From positions 1-8,416 of the forward strand of contig JAGQLK010000044.1 in assembly GCA_020429485.1 (NCBI GenBank): 8,416 bases of DNA, read 5' to 3'. Each line of letters begins with the position of its first letter. Positions within the stretch are counted from its first letter, which is position 1. The DNA comes from Candidatus Dojkabacteria bacterium (GTDB lineage: Bacteria; Patescibacteriota; Dojkabacteria; B142; OLB20). The translations under genes and the position numbers were made by a program. Shown piece after piece: positions 1 through 6,476 of the stretch. The notes beneath the pieces were generated by a model that worked only from the letters and a program-made list of their open reading frames with translations, was not told the DNA's origin and did no database searches.

Positions 1-99
1 GAAAGAAATCAGTTCTATCTAAAAGCGGTACCTGATCCAACATGGTTTAGAGATGTTATTTCTGATTTATCTAAATTAGTTACACAAGACGAGCCGTGA
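1..99 (+). CDS. C-terminal 32 residues of an unidentified protein (5' end outside the window)
   Basis: Frame 1 is open from the first base of the window to a TGA at 97-99, giving 32 residues that begin ERNQFYLKAVPDP and end KLVTQDEP. The piece is polar, with no membrane helix and no motif I recognise. It is accepted as coding because it runs into the next gene through a GTGA overlap (96-99), the same kind of junction used by the gene after that. Its product is therefore probably made together with the small membrane protein and the PP2C/propeller protein downstream. In a type IV secretion neighbourhood it could be the tail of another secretion component, but nothing in these residues shows that. 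Confidence 0.6.
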   Translation, partial: ERNQFYLKAVPDPTWFRDVISDLSKLVTQDEP

Positions 100-305
100 T
101 CGAATTAATATATTTGATTGTAAAAATAGCGATAATAATTTTCACATTACTGCATTTATTCTCAGTTCTTGTGATAATGAGACAAGTAAATCTAGCTCTC
201 AAAACAATAGAAACCAGAGCGAGGAGAGGTATAAAGATGTTAGTACTTGTACGTGCTATAATCTTATTTCTTAATTTAATAATAGTTGTAATTCTGCCCA
301 TATGA
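96..305 (+). CDS. Small two-helix membrane protein, 69 aa, function unknown
   Basis: The start is GTG at 96, overlapping the previous stop; the TGA at 303-305 overlaps the next ATG. The protein is almost entirely hydrophobic: helix 1 covers about residues 4-28, a basic loop about 29-47 (including RQ, K36 and the RARRGIK stretch), and helix 2 about 48-68. By the positive-inside rule the loop should be cytoplasmic and both ends outside, forming a helical hairpin. There is no signal-peptide cleavage site, enzyme motif or cysteine. Four-base overlaps on both sides imply translational coupling with the 812-aa membrane protein, so it may be a partner subunit or assembly factor for it, or a small pilin-like or channel-like part of an envelope complex. 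Those roles are inference. Small hydrophobic proteins of this type are common in CPR genomes, but I cannot name the family with certainty. An antisense reading frame over the same bases is judged a shadow. Confidence 0.8.
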   Translation: MIELIYLIVKIAIIIFTLLHLFSVLVIMRQVNLALKTIETRARRGIKMLVLVRAIILFLNLIIVVILPI

Positions 306-2740
306 CCTCTAGAAATATTTCCAAAAAATACTTTATAGGTAAGTCTGCCACCAATGGTAAATGGGCTAGTGTGTATACATATAAGCCAAATAATGACGCC
401 TTAAAAGATATAAGGGGACACATATTTGCAACTATTGCTTTAAATGGTCCAGAGACATTTGCTACTGCTACAGCGGGCAATATGATTCTCGATTATTTCC
501 ACGAAACCTATTTTGAGCACCCAGCTGAAAAAACCCTTGATGCTCTAGAAAAGTCTGTGATTGCTACAAGTAAGCATTTACAACTATTGATGAAACATGA
601 TGATAAGGTAAAAGAAGGTGTGGAGATGGATCTAAATGCCATGGTCATTAAAGGTGATATTGTCTATTTTGTGAATATGGGCGCAAGCCGAATATTTATC
701 TTTAGAGATGGAGAATTAACCAATATTTCAGATAACCTTAAAGATCCTATTGGAAGTGGAATTGTTAAATTGGGAAGCATGGTGTCAAAACCTGCTGATA
801 TTTTAGTACTTGGGACACCTAGGTTGTTAGAGGAAATTGATGAAAAAGAATTGAAACAGATTGTTGCAGACTATAGCGAGACTGAGCTTAAACAGAAAAA
901 ATATAAAGACGATTCAGATTTGGCGATGATAATGGTTGGTATAGATGTAGATCGTAAAGAAAACAAAGAAGAGCTAGCTATCAGAGATAAGATTAAAGAA
1001 GAGGTAGAAAAGAAAATAGATGAAATATCTGCAAATCCTGAAAATGAAGAAGTTATAGCATCCGAGGACGATGATAAAACACTTGAAGATATGATCAATG
1101 AAGATCAATCCGATGATTTTATGGATAATGCTGAGCTAGAAACAAACGTTGCTGAAGAACTAGATGATACTTCAGATCAAGAATTTTCAGAAACTCGGAT
1201 TAATGATGAAGAAGATGATCTAGGCGAAGAAGATGAGGAGTTAGAAGATAAACAACCTGTTACAGAAAAGGTAGGAGAAGTATTTAACAAATTGAAATCA
1301 TCTGTGCAAGATTTTATTGCTAAGAGAAAAGGTGCAGGGGCAAGTCCAATGATGCCTACTCGCGAACAAGTAGTAGCTGCAAAAGCAGCAGAAAGAGCGC
1401 CACAGATAAGTCCAGAAGATCAAACAACATACAAAGTAATCCTAGATAAAGTAAGGTTATTCTTTGTTAATGCTGGAGTATTTCTCAAGAAAAACGTATG
1501 GCATAACATGCTCGGCATGGGTGGAGATGACGTTTACGTTCTGGGATCTGGACAACGTAAAAAAAGAAACATTCGTTTCATTATAGTTTTGGTAGTTGTT
1601 GTAATTGGAATTTTATATTTCAGTATTACCAACATCCAGAATAACTTGAAACAAAAAGAAGCTGATCGAGAAGCAGAATCAACAATTTCTGCAGCTGAGG
1701 AATTGATATTAGATGTAGAACAGATAGCACCAATTAAAGCTAAGGCTTCTAGTAGTGATTTAGGCAAACAAGAATTATACGATAAATTGAATGAGGCAGA
1801 AGCAAAGTTAGCTGAAGTAGATAGTGATGAATATGATGAGCAGATAGATGGCTTCCTAAATCAGATCGAGGATCTACGAGACATACTGAATAGAACTATT
1901 TCTGTTGAGAATCCAACCGAAGTAGTTGATTTCGGGCAAAGTTATCCTGGCGCAGATACTGTAGATATGGTCTTAGGAAATGGAAATGTCTATGTTGCGG
2001 ACAAACAGTACGGAAAAATCTATCAGGTAGATTATGCAGGGAATTCACCTAGCGTATTGGTAGAAGGGCTTGAACAGCCAAAAACGATTACTTTAGATGA
2101 TAATGGTGATATTGTTTTCATTGATGAAAATGGAGATAAAAGAATGGGGACAATCTCCACAAGTGATGGATCAATTATTAGGCATTCAGGAACATCAGAA
2201 TTCAGAGTGGGTAATATTTCAGCAATTGAATTTTCAGATATTTTTGGAGGACGTGTTTACGGTATTGATCAGAGTCAAAATAAAGTCATTGTCTTGCAAA
2301 GGAGTGGCACTGCATATGGTATTCCACAAAATAGATTTGAATTAGCTCAGTTATCAAATGCTCCAGATATTCATGTAATTGACCTCAAAATATATGTATT
2401 AGCAGATATCAATCAAGGTATTTACAGATTTTATAATGAGCAAGATGATTCACCACTGATTACAGGAATAGAATCGGGCGAGAATTTATACGATGCTACA
2501 GCGATTTACATTGATGGCTTGTATATTTATGTGGCTGATCCAGTTAATCAAAGAGTAATGGTGTTTACTAAGGCTTCTTCAGAGATTGACTTGGTTGCGC
2601 AATATAAGTATCGAGGAAGTGATTCTGATGGGTTCAAAAATATAAAAGAGATTCAGGCAGATAGAGAAGCTGGAAAACTTTTTGTACTTGATGGTACCAA
2701 GGTCTATGAGTTAGACTTATCGGCACTAAATAGTATTTAA
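302..2740 (+). CDS. Membrane-anchored PP2C-like pseudophosphatase with C-terminal beta-propeller, 812 aa
   Basis: Domain order: residues about 1-216 follow the PP2C (PPM) pattern; about 217-320 is a very acidic, probably disordered linker; about 321-420 is a basic or amphipathic juxtamembrane part; 424-445 is one membrane helix preceded by RKKRN; about 446-535 is a coiled coil; about 545-808 carries repeated strand motifs (NVYVADKQYGKIYQVD, YIYVADPVNQRVMVF) typical of NHL-like beta-propellers. The positive charges before the helix predict a cytoplasmic N-terminus and an exported propeller. PP2C landmarks can be aligned: HIFATIALNG at 40 for the usual FAVADGMGG, VNMGASR at 124-130 for NvGDSR, LGTPRL at 170-175 for SDGL, and DDSDLAMIMV at 203-212 for DNiTvvv. 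The metal-ligand aspartates of the first three motifs are replaced (A128 where GD is expected), and the last is degenerate, so catalysis is unlikely. The start ATG lies in an ATGA overlap with no Shine-Dalgarno, implying coupling. smpB follows after 1 nt. A likely role is coupling an external binding event to a cytoplasmic partner; the ligand is unknown. Confidence 0.85.
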   Translation: MTSRNISKKYFIGKSATNGKWASVYTYKPNNDALKDIRGHIFATIALNGPETFATATAGNMILDYFHETYFEHPAEKTLDALEKSVIATSKHLQLLMKHDDKVKEGVEMDLNAMVIKGDIVYFVNMGASRIFIFRDGELTNISDNLKDPIGSGIVKLGSMVSKPADILVLGTPRLLEEIDEKELKQIVADYSETELKQKKYKDDSDLAMIMVGIDVDRKENKEELAIRDKIKEEVEKKIDEISANPENEEVIASEDDDKTLEDMINEDQSDDFMDNAELETNVAEELDDTSDQEFSETRINDEEDDLGEEDEELEDKQPVTEKVGEVFNKLKSSVQDFIAKRKGAGASPMMPTREQVVAAKAAERAPQISPEDQTTYKVILDKVRLFFVNAGVFLKKNVWHNMLGMGGDDVYVLGSGQRKKRNIRFIIVLVVVVIGILYFSITNIQNNLKQKEADREAESTISAAEELILDVEQIAPIKAKASSSDLGKQELYDKLNEAEAKLAEVDSDEYDEQIDGFLNQIEDLRDILNRTISVENPTEVVDFGQSYPGADTVDMVLGNGNVYVADKQYGKIYQVDYAGNSPSVLVEGLEQPKTITLDDNGDIVFIDENGDKRMGTISTSDGSIIRHSGTSEFRVGNISAIEFSDIFGGRVYGIDQSQNKVIVLQRSGTAYGIPQNRFELAQLSNAPDIHVIDLKIYVLADINQGIYRFYNEQDDSPLITGIESGENLYDATAIYIDGLYIYVADPVNQRVMVFTKASSEIDLVAQYKYRGSDSDGFKNIKEIQADREAGKLFVLDGTKVYELDLSALNSI

Positions 2741-2741
2741 T

Positions 2742-3191
2742 ATGAAAACATTAGCTAGAAATAAGAAAGCTCTTTTCAATTATGAATTACTCGACCAGTA
2801 CGAAGCTGGGATAGTTCTGCAAGGTTGGGAAGTCAAATCAATCAAGGGTGGCAATATCAGTCTTAAAGAAAGCTTTATTGCTGTCGAGAACGAGGAATTA
2901 TACTTGGTCAATGCACATGTGAGTATTTGGCCTGGTGTCAAAATTACTGACGAGTCGATGTTTACAAGACCTAGAAAGTTATTACTTAACACTAAGGAAA
3001 TAGCTAAATTGTTAAGAGGGAGGAACACCACTGGTAATACAATAGTACCAATAGATATGCATTTATCTAGAGGTAAAGTAAAAGTGAATATTGCTTTGGT
3101 GAGAGGAAAGAAAAAGTATGACAAGAGAGAATCATTGAAAGAGAAGGATGTAAAACGACAAATTCAGAGTGATCTTAAAAATTACAAATAA
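2742..3191 (+). CDS. smpB: SsrA-binding protein SmpB (trans-translation), 149 aa
   Basis: SmpB binds tmRNA (ssrA) and brings it to stalled ribosomes, so that the nascent peptide is tagged for degradation and the ribosome is released. The family signature is present throughout: N-terminal ARNKKALFNYELLDQYEAGI, then LQGWEVKSIKGG around 26-37, the ELYLVNAHVS strand at 52-61, RPRKLLL at 76-82, IVPIDMHLSRGKVKV around 101-115, and the C-terminal GKKKYDKRESLKEKD at 122-136. That last stretch matches the conserved GKK-x-x-DKR segment leading into the basic tail that enters the ribosomal A site and mRNA channel. The length is normal for the family and nothing appears missing. The gene begins 1 nt after the stop of the PP2C/propeller gene, without a Shine-Dalgarno, so it is probably translated by re-initiation. 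Its place among envelope genes says little about its function; the tmRNA gene itself is not in this window. Confidence 0.97.
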   Translation: MKTLARNKKALFNYELLDQYEAGIVLQGWEVKSIKGGNISLKESFIAVENEELYLVNAHVSIWPGVKITDESMFTRPRKLLLNTKEIAKLLRGRNTTGNTIVPIDMHLSRGKVKVNIALVRGKKKYDKRESLKEKDVKRQIQSDLKNYK

Positions 3192-3225
3192 ACATATATT
3201 GCCGTTATATTCGCATATTCCGGGC

Positions 3226-3240
3226 TATATATGATAAAAT
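3226..3240 (+). promoter_or_regulatory. Candidate -10 region of a promoter for the Gln/Pro-rich gene
   Basis: The 55-nt gap after smpB ends in TATATATGATAAAAT (3226-3240). TATGAT at 3230-3235 is the best -10 match. TTGCCG at 3199-3204 resembles a -35 but lies 25 nt from TATGAT, or 21 nt from TATATA at 3226, both too far for a standard sigma-70 promoter. Transcription starting about 7 nt after TATGAT would begin near 3242, only a few bases before the ATG at 3247, giving a leaderless or nearly leaderless mRNA. No Shine-Dalgarno is present in the gap, which agrees with that reading. Confidence 0.35.
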
Positions 3241-3246
3241 TTGACG

Positions 3247-3750
3247 ATGTCGACAGGAAATCCAGTTAACAACCAAATATTTGATGATCAGCAACCATTA
3301 GCTCCTGCTGCACAGCCTGATCCGGCTATGCAACAACAGGGTGGTCAAGCTAATCAGCAGCAAGGACCTATATCAGTAGGTTCACCTGAAGCTGGTCCAA
3401 TGACAATAGCTCAACCGGAGAGCAATAATGCTTCTCCAGAATATGGTTATGAGGAACTAAAAAGGCTAGAGCAGTCTCCAGAATCGATCGCGGGTGCTGA
3501 AAGGAAAGAAGGAACTCACCAACAACCTCAGCAACAGCAGCAAATTCAAACTAAGACTGTTCAAAAACCTGCTCCTACACCTCCACCGGCTCCACAAGGG
3601 CCAAAGGTGTTTGGGTATAGTATTCCTCCATCTTTACTTACTAATTTCCAGTCGGTTGCAAAGAGTAAGTCTAAGGGCAATCCTAAAGATTCATCGACTT
3701 GGGTAGTAATGCTTCTCGATAGAATCCTTAAGAAACAAAAGGGATCCTAA
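3247..3750 (+). CDS. Gln/Pro-rich protein with a compact C-terminal module, 167 aa, function unknown
   Basis: I chose ATG at 3247. An in-frame TTG at 3241 would add two residues, and a stop at 3235-3237 excludes anything longer. Numbering from the TTG, residues about 10-120 are low complexity: Gln runs (QQQGGQANQQQ near 31-41 and QPQQQQQIQ near 95-103) and a Pro-rich stretch (KPAPTPPPAPQGPK at 109-122), with a short charged island EELKRLEQSPE at 71-81. Residues about 122-166 look folded: KVFGYSIPP, a basic segment KSKSKGNPKD, then SSTWVVMLLDRILKKQK, which should be an amphipathic helix. There is no signal peptide or membrane helix. The gene lies 64 nt upstream of the VirD4/TraD-like ATPase and may share its transcript. 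A flexible tether ending in a docking helix suggests an adaptor or recruitment protein for that ATPase or the membrane. That role is inference, and I recognise no named family. Confidence 0.82.
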   Translation: MSTGNPVNNQIFDDQQPLAPAAQPDPAMQQQGGQANQQQGPISVGSPEAGPMTIAQPESNNASPEYGYEELKRLEQSPESIAGAERKEGTHQQPQQQQQIQTKTVQKPAPTPPPAPQGPKVFGYSIPPSLLTNFQSVAKSKSKGNPKDSSTWVVMLLDRILKKQKGS

Positions 3751-3802
3751 ATACCACTTATCTTTGCTGAGTACACTTATTTTGTGTAAGATTTATTATA
3801 TT

Positions 3803-3807
3803 TAGGT
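3803..3807 (+). promoter_or_regulatory. Weak ribosome binding site supporting the TTG start of the ATPase gene
   Basis: TAGGT at 3803-3807 lies 7-8 nt before the TTG at 3815-3817 and is the only Shine-Dalgarno-like element at a plus-strand start in the window. The in-frame TAG at 3803-3805 rules out an earlier start, and the next in-frame ATG (3965) would remove most of the membrane helix. Both facts favour TTG. The AT-rich stretch just upstream (TTATTATATTT, 3793-3803) could also serve as a -10, but no convincing -35 accompanies it. Confidence 0.4.
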
Positions 3808-3814
3808 AAATACT

Positions 3815-6361
3815 TTGGAAAATTTACTAGGTCAGATTCAGATAGGCATAACTCCGTTACCGTCAACAAATGTTAACGTTGGTAGTGTTGTTAATTCGAC
3901 ATTACTTGTCTCTGTTTGTCTGACGATCCTCGGTATCATAGGGTTAATTTTCCTTGGTAGGTACATGTTTAAAAAGTTTATAGCAGGAGTAAAGGAAGCT
4001 TCTATAGAAAAGAAATCTCTGGATGCAGTATTGTTTGAGGTACGTGTTCCTAAAAATAATGAAGTAGAGATACAAGCTGCTGATCAGATGTTCTCGAGCA
4101 TGTTAGGTATTGCAGGTGGAGGAAAAAAGGGTATTAGTGGCATGGTTGAAGCAAAGTCATTTGTAAGTTTTGAAATAGTTGCACTACCTGAAAGTTTAAG
4201 AATATTTGTTGTAGCAAGTAAGAATGTTGCTAACACTGTTGAGAAATCAATTAATAGTGCATATACCGATGCAGAAATTACTATCGCAGATGAATACAAT
4301 TTATTTTCTGAAGACAGCAAAGTTGAGTTTGCAACGCTGAAACTAGAAAATGAGATCTATAAACCGATCAGAACATATGAAGAGCTTTCCACTGACTCAC
4401 TAAGTGGTATTTTGACTACAATGGGCAAACTAGGTGAAAACGAAGCCGCAGCTGTTCAGATTGTTATGACACCAGCAGGAGGTGAATGGAGAAACAAAGG
4501 TAAAGGGTTTGTTAAAAAGGTAAGAGACAACAATTCTGATCCCGAAAAGAAGAAGATGGATGTTCCAGAAGATCTATTAGCTGCTATTGATAAAAAATGT
4601 GAAAAGGGAGGATTTAAATTAGATATCAGATTGGTTGCAGCTGCTCATGCATCTGAAGTGGCAAAAATCACTTTAGATAGTATGGTAAATTCATTTTCAC
4701 AATTTACTAAAGAAGGAAGCAACAACTTCAAAAAGGCGGGTATGAATGGAGGAGAGGAGAAGCAATTTGTTAAAGACTTCATTTATAGGACAAACAGAGA
4801 AACCATTACACTAAATACTGCTGAATTAGCTACTATAATGCATTTCCCAAATAAATCTGTGCAAGCTCCTCACATGAATTGGTTGCAGGCCAAAAGGGCA
4901 CCTGCCACAGCAGGAATTCCTTCAGTTGGTGACTTATGGGTTGGGAACAATTTATATAGAGATACAAACAAGCCTATCTTTATGGAAAGAGAAGATAGAA
5001 GAAGACATATGTATATTATTGGTAAAACTGGTTCCGGTAAATCATATTTCCTACAACAGATGGCTTTGCAAGATATCATTAATGGAGAAGGTATTGCTTT
5101 TCTAGATCCTCATGGAGACTCAGCAGATTGGTTGTTAGATAGAATTCCTCCTCATAGAATTGAGGATGTTATTTACTGGAATCCTGGCGATACTGATAGA
5201 CCTATGGGATTTAATATTCTGGAATTCTATGATGAACAAGATAAGCACAGAGTAGTAAACTCATTTGTTGGTTTGATGCAGAAGATGTTCGACCCTCACA
5301 ATCAAGGTATCACTGGTCCGAGATTCGAAAGAGCCGTTAGAAACGCGATGCTTTCAGTGATGGAAGAAGATGGAGCCACACTTATAGAAGTTATGAGGAT
5401 TCTAAGTGATGAAAAATACGCTAATAGAAAAATCCCTCTAATCAAAGATGATATCGTTAGAAGATACTGGACAGATGAAATCGCAAAGACTCAGGAATTC
5501 CATAAATCAGAGGTGTTGGGATATATTGTTTCCAAGTTCGATAGATTTGTAACTAATAAGCTTACTAGAAATATATTTGGACAATCAACCTCAGGTTTTA
5601 ATATGCGTCAGGTGATGGATAATCAAAAAGTATTGATTGTTAATTTATCTAAAGGTATGGTTGGTGAAGAAAACGCACAATTTCTTGGGCTTCTAATGGT
5701 CCCTAGAATACTTTCAGCTGCTATGAGTAGGGCTGATACTAAAGAAGACCTTCGTAAGGATTTCTACCTATATGTGGACGAGTTTCAAAACTTCTCAACT
5801 AACGACTTTGCTCAGATTCTTTCTGAGGCTCGTAAATATAGACTTAATCTAATCGTTGCTAACCAGTACATTGCACAGATTGATGAAAAGATTAGAGATG
5901 CTGTATTTGGTAATGTTGGTTCAGTAGTTAGTTTCAAGGTTGGTACGACAGATGCACAATTCTTAGAAACTGTATTTACTCCAGTCTTTGACTCTTCTGA
6001 TATTACAAACTTAGAAAATGTTAACGCATATGTAAAGATGCTTTACCAAGGAGAATCACCTCCTGCATTCTCTATCAACACTCATTACAAGCATGCACCG
6101 TTTGATATTCCTAAAGATGGTAATGAAAAAATTTCAGATATTGTTAAGAATTTATCAAGATTTAGATACGCAAGAGATAAAGATCTTGTAGAAGCTGAAA
6201 TCAGAGATAGAGCAGAACTAGATTCTTCAGCTGATGACGCTAGCTCCGGCGGTGGTGCCCCAAGCCCAATGGGAGGAATGCCAGGTCTAGGAGGCATGCC
6301 AGGTGGAGCCGGTGGTGCAGGAGGCTTCAATGCACCTCTAAAGCCTAAAGGTGGTGCTTAA
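3815..6361 (+). CDS. VirD4/TraD-type type IV secretion ATPase with one N-terminal membrane helix, 848 aa
   Basis: This is a membrane-tethered RecA-like motor expected to pump DNA or protein substrates through a type IV secretion channel. Residues about 27-50 form one membrane helix followed by basic residues (RYMFKKF), placing the rest in the cytoplasm. Residues about 66-300 form an alpha/beta region that I cannot assign to a named family. The motor domain starts near 365: Walker A is GKTGSGKS at 403-410, followed by FLDPHGDSADWLLDRIP (429-445) and NPGDTDRPMGFNILE (456-470), which are typical of TraD/VirD4-like ATPases. Walker B is YLYVDEFQNF at 651-660, and the sensor-like LIVANQY at 679-685 follows. 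Residues about 811-848 are a Gly/Met/Pro-rich, probably disordered tail. The start is TTG, since no earlier start is possible. VirD4/TraG proteins often have two or more membrane helices; this one has one. A VirB4-like or HerA-like role is the main alternative. The gene follows the Gln/Pro-rich protein gene and ends before a possible hairpin. Confidence 0.9.
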   Translation: MENLLGQIQIGITPLPSTNVNVGSVVNSTLLVSVCLTILGIIGLIFLGRYMFKKFIAGVKEASIEKKSLDAVLFEVRVPKNNEVEIQAADQMFSSMLGIAGGGKKGISGMVEAKSFVSFEIVALPESLRIFVVASKNVANTVEKSINSAYTDAEITIADEYNLFSEDSKVEFATLKLENEIYKPIRTYEELSTDSLSGILTTMGKLGENEAAAVQIVMTPAGGEWRNKGKGFVKKVRDNNSDPEKKKMDVPEDLLAAIDKKCEKGGFKLDIRLVAAAHASEVAKITLDSMVNSFSQFTKEGSNNFKKAGMNGGEEKQFVKDFIYRTNRETITLNTAELATIMHFPNKSVQAPHMNWLQAKRAPATAGIPSVGDLWVGNNLYRDTNKPIFMEREDRRRHMYIIGKTGSGKSYFLQQMALQDIINGEGIAFLDPHGDSADWLLDRIPPHRIEDVIYWNPGDTDRPMGFNILEFYDEQDKHRVVNSFVGLMQKMFDPHNQGITGPRFERAVRNAMLSVMEEDGATLIEVMRILSDEKYANRKIPLIKDDIVRRYWTDEIAKTQEFHKSEVLGYIVSKFDRFVTNKLTRNIFGQSTSGFNMRQVMDNQKVLIVNLSKGMVGEENAQFLGLLMVPRILSAAMSRADTKEDLRKDFYLYVDEFQNFSTNDFAQILSEARKYRLNLIVANQYIAQIDEKIRDAVFGNVGSVVSFKVGTTDAQFLETVFTPVFDSSDITNLENVNAYVKMLYQGESPPAFSINTHYKHAPFDIPKDGNEKISDIVKNLSRFRYARDKDLVEAEIRDRAELDSSADDASSGGGAPSPMGGMPGLGGMPGGAGGAGGFNAPLKPKGGA
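6272..6307 (+). repeat. Two 18-nt imperfect tandem repeats in the ATPase tail
   Basis: GGAGGAATGCCAGGTCTA (6272-6289) is followed directly by GGAGGCATGCCAGGTGGA (6290-6307). The copies differ at 4 positions: one near the middle and the last three bases. In frame they encode GGMPGL and GGMPGG, and further Gly-rich codons follow up to the stop. The repeat probably expands or contracts by slippage, so tail length may vary between close relatives. Confidence 0.7.
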
Positions 6362-6375
6362 GTAATGAGATAGTT

Positions 6376-6402
6376 CAATTATTATGAGTTTCGTAATAAT
6401 TG
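6376..6402. terminator. AT-rich hairpin after the ATPase gene, possible terminator
   Basis: CAATTATTA (6376-6384) and TAATAATTG (6394-6402) are perfect 9-bp inverted repeats. One T-G and one G-C pair extend the stem to 11 bp around an AGTTT loop (6387-6391). It begins 14 nt after the ATPase stop and is followed by CTTCTAAGTTTT, a broken T run. The stem has few G-C pairs, so it is weak for an intrinsic terminator. It could equally be a transcript-stabilising hairpin or a binding site for a dimeric regulator of the next gene. Confidence 0.4.
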
Positions 6403-6476
6403 CTTCTAAGTTTTAGCAATTTCTTCAAGTTTATAAATTCCCTTCTCGATAGAATTCAGCATATTAATTATTTGAT

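Noticed and set aside
871..1098. Minus-strand Ser-rich frame opposite the acidic linker
   Set aside because: A Ser/Ile-rich product is what the complement of Glu/Asp/Lys codons gives; the plus-strand protein is well supported.
1514..1525. GMGG (residues 405-408 of the 812-aa protein) as the PP2C DGMGG motif
   Set aside because: It lies about 16 residues before the membrane helix and some 190 residues after the end of the PP2C-like domain, with no DG before it, so it cannot be the catalytic motif.
2780..3124. Minus-strand 114-codon frame
   Set aside because: It lies wholly opposite smpB, whose family match is beyond doubt; its product has no recognisable feature and is explained as an antisense shadow.
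3192..3246. tmRNA gene next to smpB
   Set aside because: The gap is only 55 nt and has no tRNA-like end or tag-reading frame; no other gap in the window is large enough either.
3770..3790. TACAC/GTGTA inverted repeat before the ATPase gene
   Set aside because: Only 5-bp arms round a 7-nt loop, expected by chance in AT-rich DNA, with no T run or second copy.
6362..6476. Small RNA or riboswitch in the gap after the ATPase gene
   Set aside because: Apart from one simple AT-rich hairpin no conserved riboswitch core or multi-stem fold was visible, so only the hairpin is reported.
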